NCBI GenBank assembly: GCA_035384565.1
Contig: DAOOIT010000057.1
Location: forward strand, 1-38,186
Length of the DNA stretch: 38,186 bases
Source: Planctomycetota bacterium
GTDB lineage: Bacteria; Planctomycetota; PUPC01; DSUN01
Direction: 5' to 3'
Part shown: positions 1 to 8,900 of the stretch, in pieces
Numbering within the stretch: position 1 is the stretch's first letter
Layout of the letters: each line of letters starts with the position of its first letter
The notes under the pieces: generated by a model
Databases searched by the model: none
Told to the model about the DNA's origin: nothing
Seen by the model: only the letters and a program-made list of their open reading frames with translations
Made by a program: the position numbers and the translations under genes

Positions 1-1333
1 CCGTGGCGGGGTAGCTCTCCTGGTTCTCCAGCTCGTGCCAGTGGTCTACGTAGGGGTCGTGCACACGCATCTCCGCGCCCATCTCGGCCAGCTTGCGGAC
101 GATGAGTTCCGAACCGCTGTAGCGCGTGTCGCCGACGTCCTCTCGGTAGCTCGCCCCGCAGACCAGGACTTCTGCGCCGGCGATGTACCTGCCCATGTTG
201 CGCAGCGCATCGCGCGTGAGTTCGGCCGCGTGCAGGGCCCGGGTGTCGTTGATGTCAATGGCCAGGGGCGTGATCTTGAACACATCGTCTTCGAACCCGA
301 GGATATGCTTGTATGCCCACTGGCCCAGGCCGCCATCTTTGGGCAGGCAGTAGCCGCCGACCCCTGGCCCCGGGAACAGGATGTTGCTGTGGGTCGGCCG
401 CACCTTGATGGCTTGGATGACCTTGACCAGGTCAACGCCGTTCCGCTCCGCGAACAGGCTCCACTCGTCCATGAACGCCAGGATAGCCGCTCGCCACGAG
501 TTCTCCACGATCTTCGTGGTTTCCGACTCGATGGGACGGTCCATCACGGTCAGCGGGTAGTCCTCGGTGTTGAGGACCTCGCTGAGGAACTTTATGACTC
601 GCTCGCGCGCTCTCGGCGTACAGCCCGAGCACACACGCCAGAAGTCCCGGATCGAAGCCACGTAGCTCCTTCCGGGCATGACCCGCTCGAAGCTGTGAGC
701 CAGCAGGGGCGGCGACGAGATGCCGCGCGACCGGAATGCCTTCTCGATGATGGGGCGCGCCACGAACTCGGTGGTCCCAGGAGCCACGGTCGTCTCGATC
801 AGCACGAGGCAGTCGGGCGCGATCTTCGCGCCGATTGTCCTCATGGTCTCCTCAAGCGCGCTCATCTCGGCCTCGCCGCTGCGCAGATTGCCGAGCTCGT
901 TCTTCGTATAGTCGCACTGCACGTCCACCACCACACAGTCGGCCAGGCGAAGACATTCATCGTTGTAGGTGGCGATCAGAGTCCCCTTCTCCAGAACACA
1001 GCGCCGGATGATCCGCTCGACCTCGGGGTCTTCGGCCTTGACCGGGGCCTCGCCGCGGTTCAGCAGGGGGATCTTCCAGTAACTCCGCGTGCTCGGGCGC
1101 TGACAGCCTATGACGAACTTGGTCGGCTCCCCCGTCTCGCGATCCACGGCATCAGCAACCACCGCGGCCATCACAGCGCCCACAAAACCGATGCCCATGA
1201 CAACCACGATCTCCTTGCCATCCCCTCTGGCAATCTCCGCCAAGTGCCTAACTCGCTCGTATTCCAACACATATGCTTCGCCAACCGGCACCTCAAAGCG
1301 CTCGCCGACCGGGCTGATCGAGTAGCTTGGCAT
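1..1333 (-). CDS. Nucleotide-sugar dehydrogenase (UDP-Glc/UDP-HexNAc 6-dehydrogenase family), C-terminus cut by window edge
   Basis: The reverse strand reads open from an ATG at 1333 to base 1, giving 444 visible residues. The family oxidises the C6 hydroxyl of a UDP-sugar to a uronate with two NAD+. A Rossmann motif GIGFVG lies at residues 47-52. The catalytic-cysteine motif GPGVGGYCLPKDG is near residue 329 and the central helix reads VENSWRAAILAFMDEW. Most family members start just before the Rossmann motif, so the ~40-residue N-terminal extension is unusual. AGGAGGGG precedes the start, and a TTGACA/TATCAT promoter is at 1375-1403. The GGYCLPKD context and full domain set place it in the family. 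Whether the substrate is UDP-glucose, UDP-GlcNAc or UDP-ManNAc cannot be told. It is divergent from sugar-phosphate genes, which suggests capsule or exopolysaccharide precursor supply. Confidence 0.9.
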   Translation of the reverse strand, partial: MPSYSISPVGERFEVPVGEAYVLEYERVRHLAEIARGDGKEIVVVMGIGFVGAVMAAVVADAVDRETGEPTKFVIGCQRPSTRSYWKIPLLNRGEAPVKAEDPEVERIIRRCVLEKGTLIATYNDECLRLADCVVVDVQCDYTKNELGNLRSGEAEMSALEETMRTIGAKIAPDCLVLIETTVAPGTTEFVARPIIEKAFRSRGISSPPLLAHSFERVMPGRSYVASIRDFWRVCSGCTPRARERVIKFLSEVLNTEDYPLTVMDRPIESETTKIVENSWRAAILAFMDEWSLFAERNGVDLVKVIQAIKVRPTHSNILFPGPGVGGYCLPKDGGLGQWAYKHILGFEDDVFKITPLAIDINDTRALHAAELTRDALRNMGRYIAGAEVLVCGASYREDVGDTRYSGSELIVRKLAEMGAEMRVHDPYVDHWHELENQESYPAT

Positions 1334-1374
1334 CGGGATTCCCCTCCTCAGAGTCGTTCCCACAGTGGAGCACC

Positions 1375-1403
1375 ATGATATCAGCATGTGATGGACTTGT
1401 CAA
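1375..1403 (-). promoter_or_regulatory. Sigma-70-like promoter for the nucleotide-sugar dehydrogenase
   Basis: On the minus strand TTGACA (1403-1398) is followed after 17 bp by TATCAT (1380-1375). The predicted start lies about 35 bases before the ribosome binding site of the gene starting at 1333. The -35 box sits inside the short palindrome GGACTTG-T-CAAGTCC at 1393-1407. Confidence 0.6.
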
Positions 1404-1479
1404 GTCCATTCACTCCATTGGCCGTCGCCCCATCCTCGTCGCTCGATCCAGGGCAGAGCGGATTCCTTGGCGATTGGAC

Positions 1480-1536
1480 TTGACAGGTCTTTTAGCTCTG
1501 TAGTATGATGTTCCTGTTTGCCTGGGCATGGGTCTC
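1480..1536 (+). promoter_or_regulatory. Sigma-70-like promoter for the SIS/nucleotidyltransferase pair
   Basis: TTGACA (1480-1485), an 18-bp spacer and TATGAT (1504-1509) form a strong promoter about 155 bases before the start at 1665. A GGTCTC at 1531-1536 lies 22 bp after the -10 box. That is the same place where GGTCTG occurs in the three palindrome-bearing promoters at 3217, 10497 and 12638, but the left half of the palindrome is not recognisable here. Confidence 0.55.
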
Positions 1537-1664
1537 ACCGACTCGCCTTCATTGGGCTGGGTGCCGACCGGTCGCTGGCCGTGGCCGGGGACTTGTTGCT
1601 GTGGGCCATGCCCTGCCGGTCGGCCGGAAGCATCGCGAGCCGGATGATCGAAGGGAGGGGGCGA

Positions 1665-2303
1665 ATGGAAGGCAGCATCTGTGGCTCGGTGAGAGCCTAC
1701 TTCGGGCTCTCGAATGAGCTCGTGCGGTCGCTCGATCCGCGCAGGCTCGAGGCCTTCGCGCGGCTTCTCTACGATGCGCTGCTGACGGAACGCCAGGTCT
1801 TCGTGTTCGGCAGCGGGTGCAGTGCGCTCACGGCCAGCCACTATGTGTGCGACTTCATCAAGACCGCCGCGGTGGAGGGGCGGCCCCGGCTGAGAGCCAT
1901 CAGTCTTTCCGACAGTGTGGGGCTCGCAACCGCGATCGGAAATGACCTCGGCTATGACGAGACCTTCATCTACCCCCTGGAGACCTACGCGCTGCCGGGC
2001 GACCTCGCCGTTGCCATCAGCCCGTCGGGCAGTTCACCGAGCATCCTGCGTGCGTGCGAGTGGGCACGGGCGAACGGCCTCACGGTGATCGGCCTCACCG
2101 GCTTTGCGGGTGGGAAACTCCGGGAGCTCGCTGACATTCACATCAACGCTCCGTGCGACAACCTGGGCCTGATCGAAGACATGCACCTTGCCATAGGGCA
2201 CGTCGTATCCCAGATGTTGAGGTCATGGGTACTGGAGCAGACCGAGGTGCTCGGCCGCCCCGTCGCACGCCACATGGCACCAGCCGCAGGAGGGGCACTG
2301 TGA
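1665..2303 (+). CDS. gmhA-like: SIS-domain sugar-phosphate isomerase, GmhA-like
   Basis: A 212-residue SIS-domain protein, the usual size for phosphoheptose isomerase (sedoheptulose 7-phosphate to D-glycero-heptose 7-phosphate). The phosphate-binding regions are FGSGCSAL near residues 48-55 and AISPSGSSPSIL near 118-129. GLTGFAGGKL follows, and EDMHLAIGH (171-179) resembles the catalytic Glu/His region of GmhA. The frame is open further upstream, but ATG 1665 has GGGAGGGG just before it and starts where the fold starts. The stop codon overlaps the next start (ATGA at 2303), so the two are translationally coupled. The nucleotidyltransferase partner fits the GDP- or ADP-heptose route. No heptose kinase or phosphatase is in view, so the sugar is uncertain. 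Confidence 0.8.
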   Translation: MEGSICGSVRAYFGLSNELVRSLDPRRLEAFARLLYDALLTERQVFVFGSGCSALTASHYVCDFIKTAAVEGRPRLRAISLSDSVGLATAIGNDLGYDETFIYPLETYALPGDLAVAISPSGSSPSILRACEWARANGLTVIGLTGFAGGKLRELADIHINAPCDNLGLIEDMHLAIGHVVSQMLRSWVLEQTEVLGRPVARHMAPAAGGAL

Positions 2304-3220
2304 TGCCAGGCCGCAGAGGAACCCCGGAATCCGAAGGAAACGTGAAGGTCCTCTTGCTCGCCGCCGGGCTGGGAACGCGGCTCTACCCCCTGACCGAGAC
2401 GGTCCCGAAATGCCTCGTCCCGGTCGCGGGCCGGCCTCTGTTGGATTACTGGTTTGATCGGCTGGGCGAAGCCGGTCTACGCGAGGTGCTCATCAACACG
2501 CATCACCTGGCGGGCCGCGTGAGAGCCTACATCGAGCGGATGAATGCCAAGGGCGACTTCAACATCTCGGAGGCGTTCGAGCCCCATCTCCTCGGCTCCG
2601 CCGGCACCATCCGCGCCAACCGAGGCTTTGCAGACGACGCCGAGCACTGTCTCATCGTGTATGCCGACATGTTCAGCGACGTGGACCTGGCTGAGTTTCT
2701 GCGCTTCCACGGCTCGCACGGCGACCCGTTCACGATGATGCTCTTCCGCGCCTCTGACCCCCGTGCGTGTGGCATCGCCGAATTGGACGCTGCGGGCCGT
2801 GTCATCGCCTTCGAGGAGAAACCCCGGTATCCCGCCAGCAACCTGGCCAACGGCGGCGTCTACGCCGTGACAGCGGATGCGTATCGCGAGATAGCCGACA
2901 TGGACCGCATTGACATCGGCTACCAGGTGCTTCCGGCCTTCGTCGGCCGCATGCGCGGCTGGGAGTGGAACGGCTACCATCGAGACATTGGTTCCCCGGA
3001 CGCACTCCGCAGGGCCTCAGCGGACGCTCCCCTGGTTCTGGCCAGGCGGGCGGCGGTGTGCACACGAACTCTCCCGGAGTCCTCAGTCGCGATGGCCCCG
3101 TCAGCTAGGGTCTGTGCGGAAATCCACGCGAGGTTGGTCCGGGGCGCAGCCGAAGCGTCCTGTTCCCCGAAGCGTGCCATTCCCCCCTGCCAATCCGGAA
3201 TTTTCGCCGAAGGCCCTTGA
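2303..3220 (+). CDS. Sugar-1-phosphate nucleotidyltransferase (RmlA/HddC-type)
   Basis: A 305-residue nucleotidyltransferase that joins a sugar 1-phosphate to an NTP. The signature LLLAAGLGTRLYPLT is at residues 17-31 with PKCLVPV after it. Later come the metal-binding VYADMFSDVD region, FEEKP, NGGVYAV and the closing YHRDIGSPDALRRA. The start ATG overlaps the SIS gene's stop and has AGGAGGGG upstream; a GTG at 2342 is a weaker alternative. The last ~65 residues after the core fold are low in recognisable similarity and rich in Ala, Arg and Cys. Pairing with a GmhA-like isomerase suggests an HddC-like role making an NDP-heptose. A general RmlA or mannose-1-phosphate guanylyltransferase role is equally possible from sequence. 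Confidence 0.82.
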   Translation: MPGRRGTPESEGNVKVLLLAAGLGTRLYPLTETVPKCLVPVAGRPLLDYWFDRLGEAGLREVLINTHHLAGRVRAYIERMNAKGDFNISEAFEPHLLGSAGTIRANRGFADDAEHCLIVYADMFSDVDLAEFLRFHGSHGDPFTMMLFRASDPRACGIAELDAAGRVIAFEEKPRYPASNLANGGVYAVTADAYREIADMDRIDIGYQVLPAFVGRMRGWEWNGYHRDIGSPDALRRASADAPLVLARRAAVCTRTLPESSVAMAPSARVCAEIHARLVRGAAEASCSPKRAIPPCQSGIFAEGP

Positions 3221-3271
3221 CATCCCTGGGCGTTCGTGTACACTTTGGCTTCAATGGACCCTTGGGGTCTG
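3217..3271 (+). promoter_or_regulatory. Promoter plus palindrome (copy A) ahead of the first Rrf2 gene
   Basis: TTGACA (3217-3222), 16 bp, TACACT (3239-3244), 10 bp, then TGGACC-CTTGG-GGTCTG (3255-3271), an imperfect inverted repeat with a 5-bp centre. The arrangement recurs at 10497-10554 and 12638-12693. The palindrome would fall in the first ~20 transcribed bases, so it could be an operator or a leader RNA element. Confidence 0.6.
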
Positions 3272-3583
3272 GTGGCATGAGCTGGGTGGTCCTGCTCATT
3301 GTCCGCCGCGGCATCCTCAGAGTTGCCTGAGGGTGCGACTCTGGTGCCCGCGCGGCTGGGAGGGATGGTCGTGGTTGCATCGCTGCTTGCCAGGCCCCTG
3401 GAGGGTTCGGCGCATGCGCCTGGGGTGACTGGCCCTCGGGCGGCCGGGCGGCCCTTCAAGGGCACCCAGTGGCGCCACACAGGTCGAGACCCCCGTCCTC
3501 GGGGCTCCGCGCGCAACAGGCCGGCAGAGGGCAGCAGGCGTCTCAAGGGTGGAGGAGAACCGAGCCAATCGGAGCACGCAGCC
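3272..3583 (+). other. Long leader or gap before the first Rrf2 gene, with a hairpin
   Basis: About 310 bases with no convincing gene. A 10-bp stem GCATCCTCAG / CTGAGGGTGC with one U-G pair and a 6-base loop is at 3311-3336. A tiny ORF at 3275-3328 encodes a short hydrophobic-then-basic peptide (MSWVVLLIVRRG...) that stops inside the hairpin. It could be a leader peptide, but has no clear ribosome binding site. The rest is GC-rich with no recognisable signal. Confidence 0.35.
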
Positions 3584-4012
3584 TTGGAACTCGCCAGGAG
3601 TTGTCATTATGCGATCCGGGGACTGGTTCATCTGGCTTCCCACGCGAAGCCGGGGGTGCCGATCCTGCTTCACGATATCGCGGAGGCCATTGGTGCCCCG
3701 GAGGCCTTCCTCTCAAAGATCTTCCAGAGCCTGAGGGCATCGGGCCTGGTTCGCTCCCACCGCGGGATGGCCCGCGGGTACTCGCTGGCGCTTGACCCGG
3801 CCAGAATCTCGCTCTACGACGTCATCGTGGCGACAGAGGGGCCGGCAACCCTGCACACAAGCGGCGTCGTGTCGCGGGAGACGGGCACACCCTTCGCCCA
3901 GGTGTGGGACGAGGTGGAGGGCCTCGTGGCCAGGAAGCTCCAGCAGACGACCATTGCGGATCTAGCCTCGCTGTCCGGCGCACCCGGCAGCGCGGAGTCG
4001 GCGGCGAGTTAG
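3584..4012 (+). CDS. Rrf2-family transcriptional regulator 1
   Basis: 142 residues. The Rrf2 winged helix-turn-helix starts at MELARSCHYAIRGL, with the HTH around ILLHDIAEAIGAPEAFLSKIFQSLRASGLV and the wing at SHRGMARGYSLAL. The hallmark ISLYDVI follows. I chose TTG 3584 because the family begins here and GGAG lies 9 bases upstream; the longer open frame upstream looks non-coding. There is no cysteine cluster, only Cys7, so Fe-S sensing of the IscR/NsrR kind is not expected. It is the first of three Rrf2-like genes in a row and lies behind palindrome-bearing promoter A. Its closest relative here is the third copy at 4753. The ligand and targets are unknown; control of the nearby exosortase locus is only an inference. 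Confidence 0.85.
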   Translation: MELARSCHYAIRGLVHLASHAKPGVPILLHDIAEAIGAPEAFLSKIFQSLRASGLVRSHRGMARGYSLALDPARISLYDVIVATEGPATLHTSGVVSRETGTPFAQVWDEVEGLVARKLQQTTIADLASLSGAPGSAESAAS

Positions 4013-4135
4013 AGTGTGTCTCAGCTTCGCCCGGAATAGAGGGCTGGGCGAGGTTGTTGCGCGAGGGCACGGGTCACAGGGGCAGAGGGCCCCGCGTCCC
4101 CGGCGATCCGCGGGACGAAGATGGAGGGGTAGACC

Positions 4136-4567
4136 ATGGGTGGGATGGGAGCGGCATGGGGGATCGGTTTCTCTCCACGGACAGAGCTGGCCATTAACGG
4201 CGCGGTCGCGCTGGCCTCCCGCAAGCGACGGGAGGTGGGGGCAGCCCGCGTCGCCCAGGAGGTGGGCACGGCAAAGGCCAACCTGTCCAACGTCCTCAAC
4301 GACCTCAAACGCGCTGGCCTGATCCGCTGGGACGGCAATGGCTCCGCCGCCTGGGGCCGCCGTCGCCCATCGGACGTTTCTCTCTACGACATCGCCGCCG
4401 CGGTCGGGGAGAGATTCCGCGTGCGCTGCCACATGAAGGGGAGCGACGCGAGCGTCGGGCTCTGCCGTCGGTGCCCGATGAAGTGCCTCTCCAGGCCCCT
4501 GCGGTCCGAGGTCGTTGAGTTGTTCAAGGCTCGTCGCCTCAGCGACCTGATGCCCACGCGGTCGTGA
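4136..4567 (+). CDS. Rrf2-like regulator 2 with a four-cysteine cluster
   Basis: A divergent Rrf2-like winged-helix protein of 143 residues. The HTH region is RVAQEVGTAKANLSNVLNDL, with wing-like residues to SAAWGRRRPSD and the shared VSLYDIAAAV. Unlike its two neighbours it carries Cys98, Cys110, Cys113 and Cys117 (C-x11-C-x2-C-x3-C). This lies in the region where IscR and NsrR hold their three Fe-S ligands, but the spacing differs from the usual C-x5-C-x5-C. It could bind an Fe-S cluster or zinc. GGAGGGG precedes ATG 4136. It starts about 120 bases after the first Rrf2 gene and may be co-transcribed with it. The classic EL(A/T)-x-x-x-x-Y-A-x-R-x-L start of Rrf2 proteins is altered to TELAINGAVALA. 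Confidence 0.75.
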   Translation: MGGMGAAWGIGFSPRTELAINGAVALASRKRREVGAARVAQEVGTAKANLSNVLNDLKRAGLIRWDGNGSAAWGRRRPSDVSLYDIAAAVGERFRVRCHMKGSDASVGLCRRCPMKCLSRPLRSEVVELFKARRLSDLMPTRS

Positions 4568-4677
4568 GGCGGCCGGAGCCCGCCAGAGGCGGACCGCCGC
4601 AGGAGACCATAGCAGCAGGCGATACACGCTGCTTGCGTGCACGCGCTGGTCGCGGCATCCTGATTGTGTAGCTGGCT

Positions 4678-4695
4678 CCCCAGGCGCCGCTGGGG
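4678..4695 (+). terminator. Hairpin between Rrf2-like genes 2 and 3
   Basis: CCCCAG-GCGCCG-CTGGGG forms a 6-bp GC stem between the two genes. There is no T-run, so it may be a weak terminator or an mRNA-processing hairpin rather than a true terminator. Confidence 0.3.
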
Positions 4696-4752
4696 GGAAG
4701 GCTTGGCAGGAACCATAAGCCGTACCCCGACCCGCAAGGGCAGGCGCCAGGC

Positions 4753-5169
4753 ATGGAGTTGGCGAAGAGCTGCGATTACGCGGTCCGCGGGCTTCTGTAC
4801 CTGGCCCAGCGGCCCGACCCATTCGAGCCCGTTCTGCTGCGCGACGTCGCCCGGGAGGCAAGAGCGCCCGAGGCGTTCATGTCCAAGGTCTTCCAGGGCC
4901 TCCGCGCCTGCCACATTGTGCGCTCGCACCGTGGCCGGGCTCGTGGCTACTCTCTGGCAAGGCCCGCCAGCGAGATCTCCCTGTACGATGTGATTCTCGC
5001 GATGCAGGGCCAGGCGGCCCTCTCATCAATGGCCCCTCCCGCAGACCATGAGCACGCGGAACACGCGTTCCAGCGGGCGTGGTGGCGAATCGAGCAGCAG
5101 ATCGTGGAGAGCCTCAAACGGCATACGCTCGAGACCCTCCTGAGCCCGGCAGCCGAACCCAGCGCCTAG
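4753..5169 (+). CDS. Rrf2-family transcriptional regulator 3
   Basis: 138 residues. It is a clear Rrf2 winged-helix protein and a close paralogue of the regulator at 3584: MELAKSCDYAVRGLLYLAQ, HTH at VLLRDVAREARAPEAFMSKVFQGLRACHIV, wing SHRGRARGYSLA, then ISLYDVILAMQG. It has no Fe-S cysteine cluster. ATG 4753 has only a weak GCAGG upstream. The TAG stop is formed by the end of a CTAGGAGCCTGTCC sequence at 5166-5179. This is identical to the end of the MITE at 14652, so the natural C-terminus may have been changed by an insertion scar. Target genes are unknown. Confidence 0.87.
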   Translation: MELAKSCDYAVRGLLYLAQRPDPFEPVLLRDVAREARAPEAFMSKVFQGLRACHIVRSHRGRARGYSLARPASEISLYDVILAMQGQAALSSMAPPADHEHAEHAFQRAWWRIEQQIVESLKRHTLETLLSPAAEPSA

Positions 5170-5179
5170 GAGCCTGTCC
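5166..5179 (+). repeat. Solo end of the CTAG-type MITE
   Basis: CTAGGAGCCTGTCC matches the terminal inverted repeat of the 14652-14930 element, including the CTA target bases. No partner end is visible nearby, so it is probably a remnant. It supplies the stop codon of the third Rrf2 gene. Confidence 0.45.
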
Positions 5180-5188
5180 TGGCCCCAA

Positions 5189-5530
5189 TCACCGGCTCAC
5201 ACGCGCCGGTGGCTCCGCACCCGGGATTCCCGCCATGGAGCACACCTTCTTCCCAAGTTCGGTCAGGCGATAGGGGACCCCTCGGTTACCGCGCGCCGTG
5301 CCGGGAACTTGCTCGATGATGCCGCCGTCGAGCAGACACCGGCGAATTGCCGCCTCGGTCACGCCGGCGTCAGGCCCTTCGTCCGGCCGCGGGGCGTCGG
5401 CCCAGGATGACCTGCATACATCCCCGGCAAGGGCGGCGATGGACCGGGCAAAGGTCCTCCTCCTTCCCAGCGGCACGGTTGAGCGTTCGCTATCAGGGTG
5501 TTTGCCCACCACCTTCTGGCGCATGCTCAT
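5189..5530 (-). CDS. Small winged-helix-like protein, function unknown
   Basis: 113 residues starting at ATG 5530, preceded by GGAGAGGAGAG. The frame is open upstream, but the only good ribosome binding site is here. The N-terminal third is basic. The C-terminal half, from VTEAAIRRCLLDGGIIEQVPG to VPYRLTELGKKVCSMAG, looks like a DNA-binding winged helix. It has a recognition-like helix, a GTARGNRG turn and a YRLTELGKK strand-helix as in MarR/PadR-type wings. No named family is assigned. It lies 430 bases downstream of the giant TPR gene on the same strand and converges with the Rrf2 genes. Confidence 0.55.
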   Translation of the reverse strand: MSMRQKVVGKHPDSERSTVPLGRRRTFARSIAALAGDVCRSSWADAPRPDEGPDAGVTEAAIRRCLLDGGIIEQVPGTARGNRGVPYRLTELGKKVCSMAGIPGAEPPARVSR

Positions 5531-5961
5531 CTCTCCTCTCCGCCTCTCGGCGTCAGGGAGCCGTGGGCTCACACGCGCGGCGTCTTGTGGCTTACCCCCC
5601 GCCGGGTAGCGCCCGCCAGCCAGATGAACTGACTCTTGGGTAACTGGGCGCAGCAACCTGCGTGCCGGGCTACAGTCCCTCGGGCCACCCACTCGGCAAG
5701 TAGTTTGCGGGCGGGCACATGCGCTCTCAAGGCCGGAGGCACCCGCCGGCGCGCGGCATGCACGAGGGCGGCCCGATCCATGCCTCACACCAGCAACACC
5801 CGTAATGCGGGGCCAGGTGCGCAGCCGGCCCGGGCCGCGACGGGGTCGTCCGGCACACACCCGAGGAGATGCGCACAGGGCAGAGGGCACCCCCGTCGTG
5901 CACGGAGGTGCCGGGCGGCCGCGCGCCGCCGCGAGGAGTCTCGCGCTGCGAGATCGGGAAG
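5531..5961 (-). other. 430-base gap downstream of the TPR gene
   Basis: GC-rich sequence with no RNA gene, repeat or promoter that I can support. A 70-codon frame at 5569-5781 on the minus strand lacks a proper ribosome binding site and was not called. Confidence 0.4.
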
Positions 5962-8900
5962 CTACCTGGGAAGAGGGGGTGCGTCCGAAAGGTTCTTGAG
6001 CAGAGCGCGGGCAGCTTCCGCATCGGCGAATGGCGTCTCCGATGCCAGGGCCTGGTTGAGTTCGGCCACGGCCTCCGCCCTCTTGCCCTGGGCTGCAAGC
6101 ACAGCTCCCAGGTGATAGCGTGAGGCAGCCGAGTCAGGCCGGAGCTCCAAACTGCGCCGCAAGGCCTTCGACGCCTCGTCGTACTCCTTCCGTCGGAAGC
6201 AGATCCACCCGAAGGTGTCCAGCGCATTCGGCATGTCGGGGGCTATCGCGAGAGCCCTCGCGGCTGTGGTTTTCGCCTCGTCGAGGTCACGCCCTGCCTC
6301 CGCAAGGCACCAGGCCAGGTTATTGAGGACATCGGGCCTGTCGGGCTGGCTCGACAGAATCTCGCGGAATCCCGCGGCCGCCTGGTCCAACTGCCCGCGC
6401 CTCAGGTGCAGCGATGCCAGGTCGAAGCGCGGCGCCAGGAGGGTGCCGTCGCTGCCGACCGCTGCCTCGAGGCTCGCCTGCGCCGCGGCCAGGTCGCCGC
6501 GCGCGATCTGCACCCGCGCCGCCAACTGGAGCGCGTGGGCGCTGTTCGGCCATCCTTTCAGGAAGGCGTTGCAGGCATCCAGGGCGGCATCGTACCGCCT
6601 CTGCTGCGTGCAGAACTCGGTGAAGCTGCGGAGCGCGTCGAGGCTGCGCGGGTCGAGCTGAAGCGCCTTCGCGAACTCCCGTTCCGCCTCGGCCGCCTTG
6701 CCCTGGGCGGCCAGAAGGGACCCGAGCGTGATGGCGCCGCGCGGGTCCCGCGGCCACTGGGCAATGTAGGCCTGGCAGCACGCGGTGGCCTTGGCCGGAT
6801 TGCCCGAGGCCAGATGCGCCCGCGCCGCCTGCGCCACGAAGCGGTGTTCTGCGGGAGCGAGGCGGCTCGCCGCCTCGTAGGCTTCTGCGGCGGCGGAGGC
6901 CTGCTGGTTCGCCAGGTGCACGTGCCCGAGCACCTCGAGGCACGCCACGTTGCCGGGGTTGGCGTCCAGGAACCGATGGCACTCGTCCGCCGCCTTGGCC
7001 GCCTCCCCAGCGCTGACAAGAGCCTGCGTGAGACCGGCCAGCGCCCGAACCATCCCTGGGGCCTCCGCCAGGCAGGCCCGGTATGCGCTGGCCGCCTCCT
7101 GCCACTTCCTCTGCGCTGCGAGCGAATCGCCAAACAGGACATGCCTGGCGGGATTGGCGGGGAACTCCCTGGCCAAGAGGCCGGCAATCGCCTCAGAAGC
7201 CATCTCCCGCTTGCTCCTGCTGATGGCGGCGGCCAGAGTCTCGAGCGCGGGAGACAGTGCGGGCGCCGTCGCCAACGCGCGCCGGCACTCGCGCTCGGCC
7301 TCCTCGGGCCGCCCGATATCGAGGAGCAGGTCCGCCAGGCGGATACTGACCGCGGGCGGCCCCCCCGCCAGTCGCGCAGCGCGCTGGAGAGCTGCCAGTG
7401 CAGCCTCGCGGCGAGCTGGCCGCTCCGCAAGGTAGCTGTCGGCGAGCACCAGGTGGGCCTCCGCGTTGGCCGGGTCGGCCCTCAGTGCCGCTTCACAGGC
7501 AGCCTGACACGCGGCGAGTTTCTCCCCGGGGGCCTGGTGGGCCGCTTCGGCGAGGAGAAGGCGCGCCTCCGCGATCCGAAGGCTTGCGTCGGGGGCCGCC
7601 GCTCTGGCGCTCCCCAACTCGGCCCAGGCTTCAGCGAGACGACCCGCCTGGCAGAGGCTCTCGACGATCCTGGCCCTTCCTTCCGCCGCCCCGAGCCGAG
7701 CGGCTTCGCGGTACGCCTCCCTTGCTTCGTCCGCCCTTCCTGCGCCTTTCAGCAGGTCGCCGAGCACCATGCGAAGACTCGCCGACTTCGGTTCGGCCTC
7801 GATGGCTGCGCGGAAAGCCTTTTCCGCCTCAGCTACCCGTCCACTCGCCATACGGTGCCGGCCGATGACAACGAGCATGCCCGGCTCCCGTTGTGCCTTG
7901 GCGGGCAGTGTCGCGAGCAACGCATCGGCCTTCGCGGGCGTTCCCACCCTCGCATAGTGGCGCACCAGCGCGAACACCGTGGTCGGCGAGTCAGGCTGAA
8001 GTTGGTGCGCCCGGAGCAGGGCCTTCTCGGCCTCGTCCTGCTGCGCGTCGCGCTCGTAGAGACTCGCGAGTCCGATGTAGTAACCAGGCTCGGGCTCGTG
8101 CGGCTTCGCCGCGAGGTATTCTTCAATCGCCTTGGGGTAGTCGTCCCGCTGTGCGTGGCTGAGCGCGGAGAGCAGCCGCGCGCTTCGCATGTCGGGGCGC
8201 CGCTGGAGGATGCGCTCCGACCAGGTGATGGCCTCCTGGTACTCTCCACTTCGGTAGCAGACGTCTGCGAGGAGGTGGCACGTGTCGAGCCAGTCGGGCC
8301 TCAGCCCGGCCGCCTTGCGGAGGTGTTCCAACGCGCGCCGCTGGTTGCCCGCGCCGAAGTACGCGCGACCAAGAAGGCCCGCGGGCAGGGCCTCGTGCGG
8401 GTGGCTTCTCGCGAGTTCCTCCAGCGCCGCGATGGCACTGCCCCATTGCTTCGTGGCGACCAGGACTCGGGGGACGGCCAGTTGCGCGGACAGTCGCTCG
8501 GGCTTCGCCTCGGCGAGTCGCTTGGCGGCAGCCAGCGCCTCTTCGGGCTGGTTCATCATCAGGAGCAGATCGAGCAGGCGCCCCGCAACTTCGACATTTC
8601 CCGGCTCCAGGGCCTCTGCCCGGCGGCACGCCTCGAGGGCCTTGGGCAGCAAGCCCAACCGCTCGTATAGCCCTGAGGCTGACAGCTGGGCGCGCACACT
8701 GGGGGGCTCTTCGGCGGCAAGCCCGTCGGCAATGGCCCCTGCCTCGGCTGCCTTCCCGGCCGCAATCTCCAGAAGCCCCAGGGCCGCCCTGGGTTCCACC
8801 TCCTTCGGGGCCTCCCGGATCGCTTGGGCGAGTTCGGCGCGCGCCCTCCCCAACTCTTTGCTGTCCATGTAGATAGATGCAAGGGTTAGCCGGGCGCCGG

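Noticed and set aside
35..1378. 447-codon open frame on the plus strand
   Set aside because: It is antisense to the nucleotide-sugar dehydrogenase, whose motifs, start site and promoter are all on the minus strand.
5569..5781. 70-codon minus-strand frame downstream of the TPR gene
   Set aside because: GAGG is only one base from the ATG and there is no recognisable domain.
6406..8670. 754-codon open frame on the plus strand
   Set aside because: Antisense shadow of the GC-rich TPR gene; its translation has no domain-like features.
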